NCBI RefSeq assembly: GCF_014648515.1
Contig: NZ_BMRG01000019.1
Coordinates: forward strand, 33,343-97,342
Reading direction: 5' to 3'
DNA from: Saccharothrix coeruleofusca
GTDB lineage: Bacteria; Actinomycetota; Actinomycetes; Mycobacteriales; Pseudonocardiaceae
Length of the DNA: 64,000 bases
The position numbers and the translations under genes were made by a program. Below the pieces are notes generated by a model. The model was given only the letters and a program-made list of their open reading frames with translations, did not search any database and was not told the origin of the DNA. Shown in pieces: positions 8,028 to 16,400 of this stretch (within the stretch, counting starts at the first letter, position 1; each line of letters begins with the position of its first letter).

Positions 8028-8891
8028 TCAGTCGCCCGCGTTCTCCTGTGCCCGCTTCCGGTACTGCGAGGGCGAGCACCCGACCCACTTGCGGAAGACC
8101 CTGGCGAAGTTCTCCGGGGTCTGGAAGCCGCATCGCCTGCCGACCTGGGAGATCGGTTCGGCGTCCACCGCGAGCAGGTGCCGCGCGGTGCTGACCCGCA
8201 TCCGCGTCAGGTACTGCAGCGGTGTCTCGCCCGTGGACTCGGAGAACTGGCGCAGGAAGTGGTACCGGCTGACCCCGGCGGCCCCGGCCAGCTGGTCGAG
8301 CGTGATGTTCTCCTGCAGGTTGTCCTTCATGTAGTCGACGACCGTCAGCAACTGGGCCGGGCTGAGCCCCCCGGCGCTCTGCGGTTCGGCGGTGTGCGGC
8401 GAGATCAGGCAGGTCACCAAGTACAACGACGCGCTGTAGGCGTAGTAATCGCCCGCCCCGTTCTCCTTCGCCCGGACCAGTGCGGACAACACCGACGCCA
8501 AGTGGGTGTCCAGCGATCGCAGGGCGTTCAGCGCTAAGATTTCCTGGACAGCGTCCGCGCAGCCCGTTCGTGCGAATCGCTCGAAAATCCCGGTGGGGAG
8601 TCGAACGTATCCGAGTTCGAAGGGTGAATTCCTCGGCGGCACCCGGCGGACCCGGACCAGACTGCCCGGCGCGATCCGGCACACCTCGCCCTGCATCACC
8701 GTGCTGTGCTGCCAGCAACTTCCGTCCCAGCACTCCACCTGACACGCCCCGGACAAGGGGGTGATGATGGCGAGCCACTCGTCCGACACCCGGTACAGCA
8801 GACTCTTGCGCCCGACCGGGGCGGCCTGCCGTTCGGCCGTCATCGATTTCCACGACAAAACTTCGTCTACCGCAGTCATGTGATGCACCAT
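8028..8891 (-). CDS. AraC-family transcriptional regulator
   Basis: 287 residues from ATG 8891, or 283 from ATG 8879. An N-terminal cupin-like sensing region (about 20-130) is followed by a C-terminal double helix-turn-helix. It reads ITLDQLAGAAGVSRYHFLRQF and then PISQVGRRCGFQTPENFARVF, ending GCSPSQYRKR, the standard AraC signature. It is convergent with the lanthipeptide operon and faces a 1-kb non-coding region. It could regulate the lanthipeptide genes, but no shared operator was found, so the target is open. Confidence 0.9.
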   Translation of the reverse strand: MVHHMTAVDEVLSWKSMTAERQAAPVGRKSLLYRVSDEWLAIITPLSGACQVECWDGSCWQHSTVMQGEVCRIAPGSLVRVRRVPPRNSPFELGYVRLPTGIFERFARTGCADAVQEILALNALRSLDTHLASVLSALVRAKENGAGDYYAYSASLYLVTCLISPHTAEPQSAGGLSPAQLLTVVDYMKDNLQENITLDQLAGAAGVSRYHFLRQFSESTGETPLQYLTRMRVSTARHLLAVDAEPISQVGRRCGFQTPENFARVFRKWVGCSPSQYRKRAQENAGD

Positions 8892-9649
8892 GTGGGTCAG
8901 GCCCCTGGCACGGGACCGGGTCGGTCAACGACGGTGATCAGCAAACGGGGGCGTGACGGCGGGTCCACCCAGGTCAGACGGATTCTGCTACCGGAAGCCG
9001 CTCAGGCGGCCCGGCGCGGGGAGGCGGCGGGTCCTCCGCGGGGTCAATGGCGAGCGACCCGACGGCGGTAGTCGTGGACAATGACCCGCCCCGGCCTCCG
9101 GAACACTCGCGACCAAGGCGTCGAGCACAGGTGAGGAAATCGACCGCGTTCAGCAGGAAAACGCGTGGGCACAGATTGCACCTTCCGTGGTCCGAGGTAG
9201 CCGGTCAACCCGGGAACGGGGAGAACGTGATATCCCGCTCACCTCCCCCGTGCTCCGCAAGCACTTTTCGTGACAACGCTACCACGTAAGGTGACCACAC
9301 AGCACACAATACTTGAGAGTAACTCGGGTGTCCGCCGCGTCGAGCGCTCGCGCACCACCCGGAACGGTCACCGCGGCCTCGGCCGCTTCGAAAACCGCAC
9401 GGCCGCCCCGCGGAGATCGCGGATTCGACGGCCTGCAATCGTCACCGCGCGGTGGGCGTCCTCGCGTGGTGATCACGCGGAATGGACGCGGGTCGTTCAC
9501 AGGCGCACGGAGGAGGTCGCGCCACCGCAGGCACGAGCGTGCTGAGGACTGCCGCGGGAACCGCGCACCTCTGCGATATCGCAGGCCATATCGCGCGGAC
9601 GGGCAGCAGCCGGGGCGGCGAGATCGCCGACCGCCGGGGCGTCCACGAA

Positions 9650-9686
9650 CACCCTCTCCCGCACCGAAGCGGTGCGGGAGAGGGTG
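9650..9686. terminator. Perfect 16-bp stem-loop in the non-coding region
   Basis: Arms 9650-9665 and 9671-9686 are exact complements (CACCCTCTCCCGCACC and mirror) around the 5-base loop GAAGC. It lies about 200 bp beyond the end of the minus-strand operon and has no adjacent gene on the plus strand. It may be a back-up terminator or a structured RNA. Confidence 0.55.
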
Positions 9687-9860
9687 AGCCGGGTGACGCC
9701 GGCGCGGACGGGTCCCCGCCGGGCGGGGACGGCGGGGACACCGGACGCGCCGGGGAGCACGACTGGTACCTGCTCAGCTGCCCTGCGCGCGGAATTCCTC
9801 ACCGGGCAAGTGAACCGCCCGAACGGGCAGCAGTTCCACATCAACTGCCCGGAAAGCGCG

Positions 9861-9884
9861 GCGGTGTGCCCGTTTGGACACCGC
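9861..9884 (-). terminator. Hairpin directly after the DUF4387 gene
   Basis: GCGGTGT (9861-9867) pairs with ACACCGC (9878-9884). The stem touches the stop codon of the minus-strand gene, as expected for the operon terminator. Confidence 0.5.
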
Positions 9885-10208
9885 TCAGCAGTTGTCCTCG
9901 GGCACGGCGAGCACCGCCAGCGGCACGTGGTGCTGCCCGGCGTGGATGTCGCGGTCCCTCAAGCCGCCCTGGGGGACCGGGCGCGGGTAGGAGATCTTGA
10001 CGACGTTGAGCGACGGGATGCGGAAGATCCGCACGTCGGCCGCGGGCACGTCGTAGAGCTGCTCGATCAGCCGCTCGTTGATGAACGCCTCGTCCGCGAC
10101 CACCGCGTACCCGGCCTCGTCGCGCATGAACAGCTCCATGGTGACCCAGAACGGCCCCGCGTTCTTCGAGCGGACCTCGATGGCGAGGTCCTGCAGCGTC
10201 GCGGTCAT
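9885..10208 (-). CDS. DUF4387 family protein, partner of AtuA-like protein
   Basis: 107 residues. ATG 10208 overlaps the stop of the AtuA-like gene (ATGA). The small soluble protein begins TATLQDLAIEVRSKNAGPF. The SKNAGPFW and IPSLNVVKISYPRP segments are typical of the DUF4387 family, which is regularly encoded next to AtuA/DUF1446 proteins and occurs fused to them in some genomes. That suggests an obligate complex. No biochemical activity is assigned with confidence. It is the last gene of the five-gene minus-strand operon. Confidence 0.8.
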   Translation of the reverse strand: MTATLQDLAIEVRSKNAGPFWVTMELFMRDEAGYAVVADEAFINERLIEQLYDVPAADVRIFRIPSLNVVKISYPRPVPQGGLRDRDIHAGQHHVPLAVLAVPEDNC

Positions 10209-11578
10209 CGCAGTCCGCCTTTCCGGATGGTGGTGCGGAACATCGAGGTGGGGGTCTGGGAGTCCACGACGTGGTTGAGGACGAACTCGTACACCGGGCC
10301 GCGCTCGGTCTCCGCGGGCGAGGTGGCGAAGGCCAGGCTGGGCAGGTAGGGCATGTCCGGTGTGGGCAGGTGGAGCATGAGCGGGTTGGCGATCTTCGCG
10401 ACGGCGGTCGCGGTGGTCTGGTCGGCCGCGTGCACCAGGAGCATCACCCCGACCTCTCGGGCGGGGTGGGTGGCGGGGTCGAGGTCGCCGAGGATCGCGT
10501 TGTGGCCGTAGAGGCGGATGTCGAAGTCGTACTCGCCCTCGGTCAGCCCGAGCGTCTGGCCGACCCGGTCCACCAGCACCTTCCCCAGCAGCGCCGCCCA
10601 CTGCTCGATGTTGGCGAGGATGTGCGGGTCGCGGATGGCGGTGAAAGACATCGTCTCGTAGCCGGTGACGCGGGCGCCTTCGAGCTTGACGGTGTGCTGC
10701 TCGGCGGGTTCGAACACCGACCCCTCCACGCGGACGACGCGGTGGTCGATCGCGCGGTAGGTGGCGTTGCTGACGTCGAGGGTGCCCGCGGGCTCCCGCA
10801 TCCGGTACGGGTCCGCGGTCTCGTACAGCATGTGCGCGGCCACCGAGGTCGGGGTGCACGCCGCCTCGGGGTCCAGCGGTTCGATGGTGAACCCGGTCCG
10901 GTCGACCACCGCGAACACGCCGCCCGCGCGCGGGTTGGTGGTGCACTGCCCGCCGCACTCGACGATCTTCGCCGCGTGCCAGGTCGGTCCCGGCGGCATC
11001 CCCCTCATCAGGGGCAGCGCGGCGGCGACGGCGGTGTCGGTGGCGCGCCCGGCCAGCACCACGTCGGCGCCCGCGCGCAGCGCGGCCTCGATGGGCTCGT
11101 GCCCCATCATCCCGACGACGCGGGCGCAGCCGTCGATGGTCTCCTCGGTCAGCGGGCCCAGCGGCGGCAGCGGGTGCACGGCCCCCTCGGCGAGCCGCCG
11201 CTTGAGGTAGCCGGGGTCCTGCTCGCTGTAGATGGTGGCGACGGTGAGGTCCAGCCCTTCCTCGGCCAGGATCGCGGCGGTCAGGTCCGCGACCCAGTCC
11301 ACACCGCTGTCGGCGCCGCTGGTGCCGCACGACCCCACGATCAGCGGGATGCCCGCCTGCGCCGCCGCGCGCAGCAGGATGCGCAAGTCCCGCGACACGG
11401 CCGCGGCGGTGGTCTTCGGCATGCCGGAACCGAGGTAGTGGGGGCCGGAGTCGGTCGAGCCGCCGTCGACGGCGATGACGTCGGCGCCCAGCGCGAGTCC
11501 GCGATCGACCGTCTCCTGGCTGAAACCCGCGCCGATCATGCCCGCGGGCACCAGAATCCGCACCGAGTCGTCGTTCAT
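10205..11578 (-). CDS. AtuA-family (DUF1446) acyl/terpene utilisation protein
   Basis: 457 residues. Family features include VRILVPAGMIGAGFS near the N-terminus, the VDGGSTDSGPHYLGSG block, SCGTSGADSGVDWV and a Cys-rich segment ECGGQCTTNPRAGG. The family was named for acyclic terpene utilisation in Pseudomonas, but members occur in many catabolic operons and the reaction is not settled. Here it overlaps a tartrate/isopropylmalate-type dehydrogenase gene and the DUF4387 gene by 4 bases each. That argues for a role in degrading a hydroxylated carboxylic acid rather than a terpene. Confidence 0.85.
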   Translation of the reverse strand: MNDDSVRILVPAGMIGAGFSQETVDRGLALGADVIAVDGGSTDSGPHYLGSGMPKTTAAAVSRDLRILLRAAAQAGIPLIVGSCGTSGADSGVDWVADLTAAILAEEGLDLTVATIYSEQDPGYLKRRLAEGAVHPLPPLGPLTEETIDGCARVVGMMGHEPIEAALRAGADVVLAGRATDTAVAAALPLMRGMPPGPTWHAAKIVECGGQCTTNPRAGGVFAVVDRTGFTIEPLDPEAACTPTSVAAHMLYETADPYRMREPAGTLDVSNATYRAIDHRVVRVEGSVFEPAEQHTVKLEGARVTGYETMSFTAIRDPHILANIEQWAALLGKVLVDRVGQTLGLTEGEYDFDIRLYGHNAILGDLDPATHPAREVGVMLLVHAADQTTATAVAKIANPLMLHLPTPDMPYLPSLAFATSPAETERGPVYEFVLNHVVDSQTPTSMFRTTIRKGGLR

Positions 11579-12669
11579 TGGTCGCTCCTAGCGTTGCTTC
11601 GGGCTGCGGGGGCGGGGCTCGGCAGTGCCGCGACGACGGCGTCGGCGAACTCGGTGGTCGAGGCGGTGCCGCCGAGGTCGGGCGTGCGGACCGAGCCCTC
11701 GGCGAGCACCGCCTCGATGGCGTGCCGCAGCGCGGCCGACGCCTCGGCCTCGCCGAGGTGGTCCAGCATCATCGCCGCGGACCACAGCGAGCCGAGCGGG
11801 TTCGCGACGCCCTTGCCCGCGATGTCGGGCGCGGACCCGTGCACGGGTTCGAACATCGACGGGAACCGCCGCTCCGGGTTGAGGTTCGCCGCGGGGGCGA
11901 CGCCGATGCCGCCCGCGATCGCGGCGGCGAGGTCGCTGAGGACGTCGCCGAACAGGTTCGACCCGACGATCACGTCGAAGTCCCCCGGCCGCAGGACGAG
12001 CTTGGCCGCCAGGGCGTCGATGTGCTCCTGCCGCCACCCGACGCCGGGGAACCGGGCGGCCCGCTCCCGTACGACCTCGTCCCAGAACGGCATGGTGTGC
12101 ACGATCCCGTTGGACTTGGTCGCCGAGGTCACGTGGCCGCCCCTGGTGCGGGCCAACTCGAAGGCGTAGTCGACCACGCGGGTGACCCCGGCGCGGGTGA
12201 ACACGGCTTCCTGCACGGCCATCTCCTCGGGGAAGCCGCGGTTGAGCCTGCCGCCGATCTCGCTGTACTCCCCCTCGACGTTCTCGCGGACCACGACCAG
12301 GTCCACCGGGGACGACAGCCGCAGCGGGCTGGGCAGGCCGGGCACCACCTTGACGGGGCGCAGGTTGACGTACTGCCGGAACCCCCGGCGGATCGGGATG
12401 AGCAGGCCCCACAGCGACACGTGGTCGGGAACCCCCGGACTGCCGACGGCGCCCAGCAGGATCGCGTCGTGCCCGGCGATGTGGTCCAGCCCGTCGGGCG
12501 GCATCATCGCGCCGGTCGCCTCGTAGCGCGCGCAGGACCAGTCGAACTCGTCGTAGGCGAGGGAGAACCCGCCTCGTCGGCCCAGTGCGTCCAGCGCCTT
12601 GAGCGCGGGCGGGATCACCTCGTTCCCGATCCCGTCGCCGGGGATCACGGCGATGCGGTAGGTGGTCAT
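11575..12669 (-). CDS. Isocitrate/isopropylmalate-family dehydrogenase, tartrate/D-malate type
   Basis: 364 residues. The start is ATG 12669, 4 bases inside the upstream gene. The beta-decarboxylating dehydrogenase fold shows in IPGDGIGNEV at the N-terminus, RRGFRQYVNLRPV with substrate-binding arginines, VRENVEGEYSEIGGR, a catalytic Lys region in TSATKSNGI, metal-binding Asp residues in SNLFGDVLSD and the NAD-binding FEPVHGSAPDIAGKG. The WGLLIPIRR and EGEYSEIGGR segments are closer to tartrate dehydrogenase/D-malate decarboxylase than to LeuB. It probably oxidises and decarboxylates a 2-hydroxy-dicarboxylate with NAD+. Confidence 0.88.
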   Translation of the reverse strand: MTTYRIAVIPGDGIGNEVIPPALKALDALGRRGGFSLAYDEFDWSCARYEATGAMMPPDGLDHIAGHDAILLGAVGSPGVPDHVSLWGLLIPIRRGFRQYVNLRPVKVVPGLPSPLRLSSPVDLVVVRENVEGEYSEIGGRLNRGFPEEMAVQEAVFTRAGVTRVVDYAFELARTRGGHVTSATKSNGIVHTMPFWDEVVRERAARFPGVGWRQEHIDALAAKLVLRPGDFDVIVGSNLFGDVLSDLAAAIAGGIGVAPAANLNPERRFPSMFEPVHGSAPDIAGKGVANPLGSLWSAAMMLDHLGEAEASAALRHAIEAVLAEGSVRTPDLGGTASTTEFADAVVAALPSPAPAARSNARSDQ

Positions 12670-13619
12670 GGGGTTTCTCCGTTGGTGGGGTGGTTGACCG
12701 GCGTGCGCGGTTCGCCGCGCAGCGCGGCGAGCAGTTCGCGGGCCGCGCCGAGCGCCGCCGCCCGGCGGGCTTCGGCGGTCTGCCCGGCCATGTGCGGGTA
12801 GACGGTGATGCCCTCGATCCCGCGCAGCGGGCTGTCCGGGGGCAGCGGCTCCGTCCCGACCACGTCCAGGACGGCTCCGGCGATCCGGCCGCCGCGCACC
12901 GCGTCGGCGAGCGCGAGCTCGTCGACGATCTGGCCGCGCGCGGTGTTGACCAGGACGGCCTCCGGTTTCATCAGGGCGAGCGCGTCGGCGTCGAGCAGGT
13001 GGCGCGTGCGGGGCGTCAGCGCGGTGTGCAGCGACACGTAGTCCGACTCGCGCAGCAGGTGGGGCAGCGCGACGAACTCGATGTCCACTTCGGACCGGCC
13101 GGGGTGGTTCGTGGTGCACAGCAACCGCATCCCGAACGCCCGCGCGAGTCGTGCCACCGCTCGGGCCGAGGGGCCGTAACCGACCAGGCCGAGCGTCGCG
13201 CCGCGCAGCTCGTGACCGCTGCGCCGCGGCCACGAGCCCGCGCGCACCCCCACCGCCGAGGTGACCAGCCCGCGCGCGGCGACCAGCAGCAGGCCCATCG
13301 TGTACTCGGCGACGGCGTTGCTGTTGATCCCCGGCAGGTTGCTGACGCGGATGCCGAGCCGGGTGGCGGCGGCGACGTCCACCGAGTCGTACCCGACACC
13401 CGAGCGCACGACCGCCCGCAGCGTGGTGGCCTGATGGAGCACTTCGGCGGTCAGCGGGTCGTTCGCCACGATCGCCCCGGTCGCGCCGCGCAGTGCCGCC
13501 ACGAGGTCGTCGCCGCGGGCGCCGACGACGTAGCGGGTCCGATGCCCGGCGCGGGTGAGGAGCGCGTCGGCCTCGTCACCGGGACGGGAGTAGTCCGTCG
13601 TGATCAGGATTTCGCTCAT
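12666..13619 (-). CDS. D-isomer-specific 2-hydroxyacid dehydrogenase
   Basis: 317 residues, ATG 13619. The catalytic triad of the family is visible: Arg in LVNTARGQIVDE, Glu in VVGTEPLPP and His in YPHMAGQT. The Rossmann loop reads GLVGYGPSARAVARL. The first two glycines of GxGxxG are kept but the third is Ala, which is uncommon. The enzyme should interconvert a 2-keto acid and a D-2-hydroxy acid with NAD(P)H. Four-base overlaps on both sides put it in a single translational unit with the transporter and the other dehydrogenase. Confidence 0.88.
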   Translation of the reverse strand: MSEILITTDYSRPGDEADALLTRAGHRTRYVVGARGDDLVAALRGATGAIVANDPLTAEVLHQATTLRAVVRSGVGYDSVDVAAATRLGIRVSNLPGINSNAVAEYTMGLLLVAARGLVTSAVGVRAGSWPRRSGHELRGATLGLVGYGPSARAVARLARAFGMRLLCTTNHPGRSEVDIEFVALPHLLRESDYVSLHTALTPRTRHLLDADALALMKPEAVLVNTARGQIVDELALADAVRGGRIAGAVLDVVGTEPLPPDSPLRGIEGITVYPHMAGQTAEARRAAALGAARELLAALRGEPRTPVNHPTNGETP

Positions 13620-14911
13620 GTCCTCTCGCTCACAGTGCGGCGCTGCGCCGCGGCACGGCGCTGGATGACGTCGATGCGCAGCACGACCACGATCGCGAGC
13701 ACCGCCAGCAGCGCGGCGTCGACCAGCATGAAGCGCCAGCCGTTGAGGTCGACCATCGCGCCGACCGCCGCGGGGCCGAGTGACCCGCCGGTCGCCCAGC
13801 CGACCGTGTAGAGCCCGGTGTAGGCGCCGAGCACCTTCGACGAGGGGGCGAGGTTCCACAGGACCACCGCGCCGTTGATGACGAAGGCCGCGCCGCCCAC
13901 CGCCGTGACGCACAACGCCGCCACGGTCACGGCGGCCGTCTGCACCGCGGTCGCGGCAGTCAGGGCCACCACGAGCAGCGCCATGCCCGCCGCCATCACC
14001 CGCAGCCGCCCCAACCGCTCCGACAGCAGCGCCAGCGGGTAGGCCGCGAGCAGGAACGCCACACCGCTGGGCAGCGTCAGCCCACCCGCGCTACCCCTGG
14101 ACAGCCCGAGCACCTCCATGCCGTAGTTGGTCATCAGCGAGCGCGAAGCCGCCCACGCGCCGCCGAACAGCAGGACCGCGAGGATCACCAGCAGCCTGCT
14201 GCGGTCGCGGTCGCGGAGGATGTCGAGCACCACCTCGCGCAGCCGCGTTCCGCTCCGGGCTCCCGGCGGGGCCTGCCGCTCCTCGGCCACCGCCGCCTGG
14301 TAGGCGGGCGAGGTGCTGTCACGCACCCGCAGCACCAGCACGGCGGCCGCGACGAGCATCAGCGCCGACGGCACCGAGAACGCCAGCTCCGGGTGGCTGT
14401 CCACGAGCAGGACGCTGATCAGCGCCGACACGATGACGGTGAGGCTGGAGGCGATCTTCACCGCGGCGTTGGCGCGGCTGCGGCGCGCGGGCCGGATGAA
14501 GTCCGGCAGCAGCGCCTCCCCGATCGGTTTGAAGCTGTTGGCCACCAAGGCGTAGGAGAACATCAGCACGACCAGCGCGGGCAGGGACGAGGCGAGCGGG
14601 ATCGTGGCGAACAGGACCGCGGCCAGCGGCATCCCCACGGCCAGGTAGGGAATCCGCCTGCCCCAGCGGGTGCGCGTGTTGTCCGAGCGGTTGCCCATCC
14701 AGGGCTGGATGAACACGCCCAGCGCGTTGTCCATCCCCATCATCAGGCCGATCAGCGCCGCGTTGGCGACGTGCTGGGCCAGCAGCGGCGGGACCTGCGC
14801 CTCGTAGAAGTTCCACGTCGACTCCTGGGCGAACACCGCGAGAGCCACGAAGAAGGTGATGCGGCGTCCTCGGTGCCCCTTGATGGGGACACCGGTGTCC
14901 GCTGTGGTCAT
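13616..14911 (-). CDS. MFS transporter, SLC45/GPH-like importer
   Basis: 431 residues, about 12 membrane helices. The loop GNRSDNTRTRWGRRIPYLAVG (positions about 75-95) matches the D-x4-R-x-GRR signature of sugar/glycoside-type MFS carriers, and QESTWNFYEAQVPPLL is typical of this subgroup. As the promoter-proximal gene of the minus operon it probably imports the substrate degraded by the four downstream enzymes. That substrate, perhaps a sugar acid or hydroxy-dicarboxylate, is inferred only from neighbours. Confidence 0.87.
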   Translation of the reverse strand: MTTADTGVPIKGHRGRRITFFVALAVFAQESTWNFYEAQVPPLLAQHVANAALIGLMMGMDNALGVFIQPWMGNRSDNTRTRWGRRIPYLAVGMPLAAVLFATIPLASSLPALVVLMFSYALVANSFKPIGEALLPDFIRPARRSRANAAVKIASSLTVIVSALISVLLVDSHPELAFSVPSALMLVAAAVLVLRVRDSTSPAYQAAVAEERQAPPGARSGTRLREVVLDILRDRDRSRLLVILAVLLFGGAWAASRSLMTNYGMEVLGLSRGSAGGLTLPSGVAFLLAAYPLALLSERLGRLRVMAAGMALLVVALTAATAVQTAAVTVAALCVTAVGGAAFVINGAVVLWNLAPSSKVLGAYTGLYTVGWATGGSLGPAAVGAMVDLNGWRFMLVDAALLAVLAIVVVLRIDVIQRRAAAQRRTVSERT

Positions 14912-14972
14912 GGCAAGTCCTCCGGAGAGTCGCGGGCCGCCTCGTCGCGACGCGCCGAAGTCACCGTAGTGA

Positions 14973-15016
14973 TGCTATAGCAAAACGGTCAATAGTCTCT
15001 CGTTAGGTTGCTATTG
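14973..15016. promoter_or_regulatory. Inverted repeats in the divergent promoter region
   Basis: TGCTATAGCA (14973-14982) is a perfect 10-bp palindrome. CAATAG (14990-14995) and CTATTG (15011-15016) are perfect arms 15 bp apart. This low-GC patch lies between the catabolic operon (minus) and the GntR-ABC operon (plus) and is the likely operator region of the GntR regulator. Confidence 0.5.
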
Positions 15017-15061
15017 CATTCTCCGGGAACCAACCCCACAGCGGAACCGCGGACGACGGCG

Positions 15062-15091
15062 TTGTCCACCGCACATCCATATGTCTATAGT
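15062..15091 (+). promoter_or_regulatory. Probable promoter of the GntR-ABC operon
   Basis: TTGTCC (15062-15067), 18-bp spacer, TATAGT (15086-15091), a good sigma-70-type match. CTATAG-TGCTAG-GTAGCTAG repeats overlap and follow the -10, a position where the operon's own YtrA-type regulator could bind to autorepress. Confidence 0.55.
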
Positions 15092-15120
15092 GCTAGGTAG
15101 CTAGTTAAATGGAGGAAGGC

Positions 15121-15513
15121 GTGATCGAGTTCTACCTGGACAGCGGGTCCGGCCTGTCGCCGTACCAGCAGATCGTCCAACAGGTCCGCCACGCCCTGCG
15201 GCTCGGACTGCTGCGCGAAGGCGACCAGATGCCGAAGGTCAAGGACGTCGCCGCACAGCTGGCGATCAACCCGAACACGGTGCTCAAGGCGTACCGCGAA
15301 CTGGAGAACACGGGGCTGGTCTCCGCCCGCCCCGGCGTCGGCACCTTCGTCTCGGCGACCCTGCCCGGCGTGACGCCAGCGGTGCTCGGCCCGCTGCGCC
15401 GCGACCTGCGGCGCTGGATCGCCAAAGCCCGGCTGGCCGGGCTGGATGACGAGGGCATCACCGCGCTGATCGCGGACACCTTTCGGGAGACGACGACGGA
15501 GGACATAGCGTGA
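15121..15513 (+). CDS. GntR-family regulator, YtrA subfamily
   Basis: 130 residues. GTG 15121 is chosen because GGAGGAAGG lies 5 bp upstream; an in-frame ATG at 15109 is inside that ribosome-binding site. The N-terminal winged helix begins YLDSGSGLSPYQQIVQQV and includes VAAQLAINPNTVLKAYRELE and GLVSARPGVGTFV, the GntR signature. The short C-terminal tail (about 50 aa) without a ligand domain is typical of YtrA regulators that control adjacent ABC genes. It overlaps the ATPase gene by 4 bases (GTGA). Confidence 0.92.
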   Translation: MIEFYLDSGSGLSPYQQIVQQVRHALRLGLLREGDQMPKVKDVAAQLAINPNTVLKAYRELENTGLVSARPGVGTFVSATLPGVTPAVLGPLRRDLRRWIAKARLAGLDDEGITALIADTFRETTTEDIA

Positions 15514-16400
15514 CCGCGGTACTACGAGCCAGGGGACTGGGCAAGAGGTACCGGCAGCAGTGGGCGCTGTCGGACTGCGCGCTGGACATCCCGGCGGGCC
15601 GGGTGGTCGGCCTGGTCGGCCCCAACGGCGCGGGCAAGTCCACCCTGCTCAGCCTGGCGGCCGGGATGAACACCCCCACCACGGGCGAGATCGAGGTGTG
15701 CGGCGGGAAGCCGGGCAGCGGGCCGGACCAGCTGGCCAAGGTCGGTTTCGTCGCCCAGGACACCCCCACCTACCCCGGCCTGACCATCGCCGAGCACCTG
15801 CGCCTGGGCGCCGCGCTCAACCCCCGCTGGGACGCCGCCCTGGCGCGGAAGCGCGTCGAGCGGCTGGGCCTGGACCCCAAGAAACGGGCCGGGCAGCTCT
15901 CCGGCGGCCAGCGGGCCCAGCTCGCGCTGACCATCGGCATCGCCAAGCGCCCCGAACTGCTGCTGCTGGACGAACCGGTCGCCGCGCTCGACCCGCTGGC
16001 CCGGCGCGGGTTCCTCCAGGACCTGATGGAGACCGTCGCCGAGCAGGGCGTCAGCGTGGTGCTCTCCTCCCACCTGGTCACCGACGTCGAGCGGGTCTGC
16101 GACTACCTGATCACCCTGGTCTCCTCGCGCGTGGTCCTCGCCGGGGACATCGAGGACCTGCTCGCCGCTCACCACCGGCTCACCGGGCCGCGGCGCGATC
16201 CCGCGACCCTGCCCGCCGACCAGCACGTCATCACGGCCAGCCACACCGACCGGCAGACCACGCTGCTGGTGCGCGCGGAGTCGCCGATCATCGACCCCGC
16301 CTGGACGGTGGGCAAGGTCGGGCTCGAAGACCTCGTCCTGGCCTACTTGGAATCGCCCGACGCCGCGACGCCGCGCCCCGCCCTGGAGGTCCTCCGGTGA
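15510..16400 (+). CDS. ABC transporter ATP-binding protein
   Basis: 296 residues. Walker A GPNGAGKST (about residues 37-45), Q-loop VAQDTPTYPG, signature LSGGQRAQ, Walker B LLLLDEP and H-loop SSHLVTDVER are all intact. It resembles CcmA/YtrB-type exporters with a single ATPase domain. It is encoded between its YtrA regulator and the permease gene with 4-base overlaps on both sides. A role in drug or cell-envelope stress response is the usual one for such operons. Confidence 0.93.
   Translation: MTAVLRARGLGKRYRQQWALSDCALDIPAGRVVGLVGPNGAGKSTLLSLAAGMNTPTTGEIEVCGGKPGSGPDQLAKVGFVAQDTPTYPGLTIAEHLRLGAALNPRWDAALARKRVERLGLDPKKRAGQLSGGQRAQLALTIGIAKRPELLLLDEPVAALDPLARRGFLQDLMETVAEQGVSVVLSSHLVTDVERVCDYLITLVSSRVVLAGDIEDLLAAHHRLTGPRRDPATLPADQHVITASHTDRQTTLLVRAESPIIDPAWTVGKVGLEDLVLAYLESPDAATPRPALEVLR

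Larger units (their letters stand above)
8892..9884. other. Non-coding region of about 1 kb
   Basis: No credible gene was found. Short open frames exist on both strands but have no family features, no good ribosome-binding sites and mutually exclusive frames. The region holds two hairpins (9650-9686 and 9861-9884) and a lower-GC patch near 9230-9320 that may carry the AraC promoter. It separates the lanthipeptide locus from the minus-strand catabolic operon. Confidence 0.6.

Noticed and set aside
8892-9884. Several short open frames of 60-125 codons on both strands
   Set aside because: They conflict with each other and lack ribosome-binding sites or family motifs; the region is better described as non-coding.
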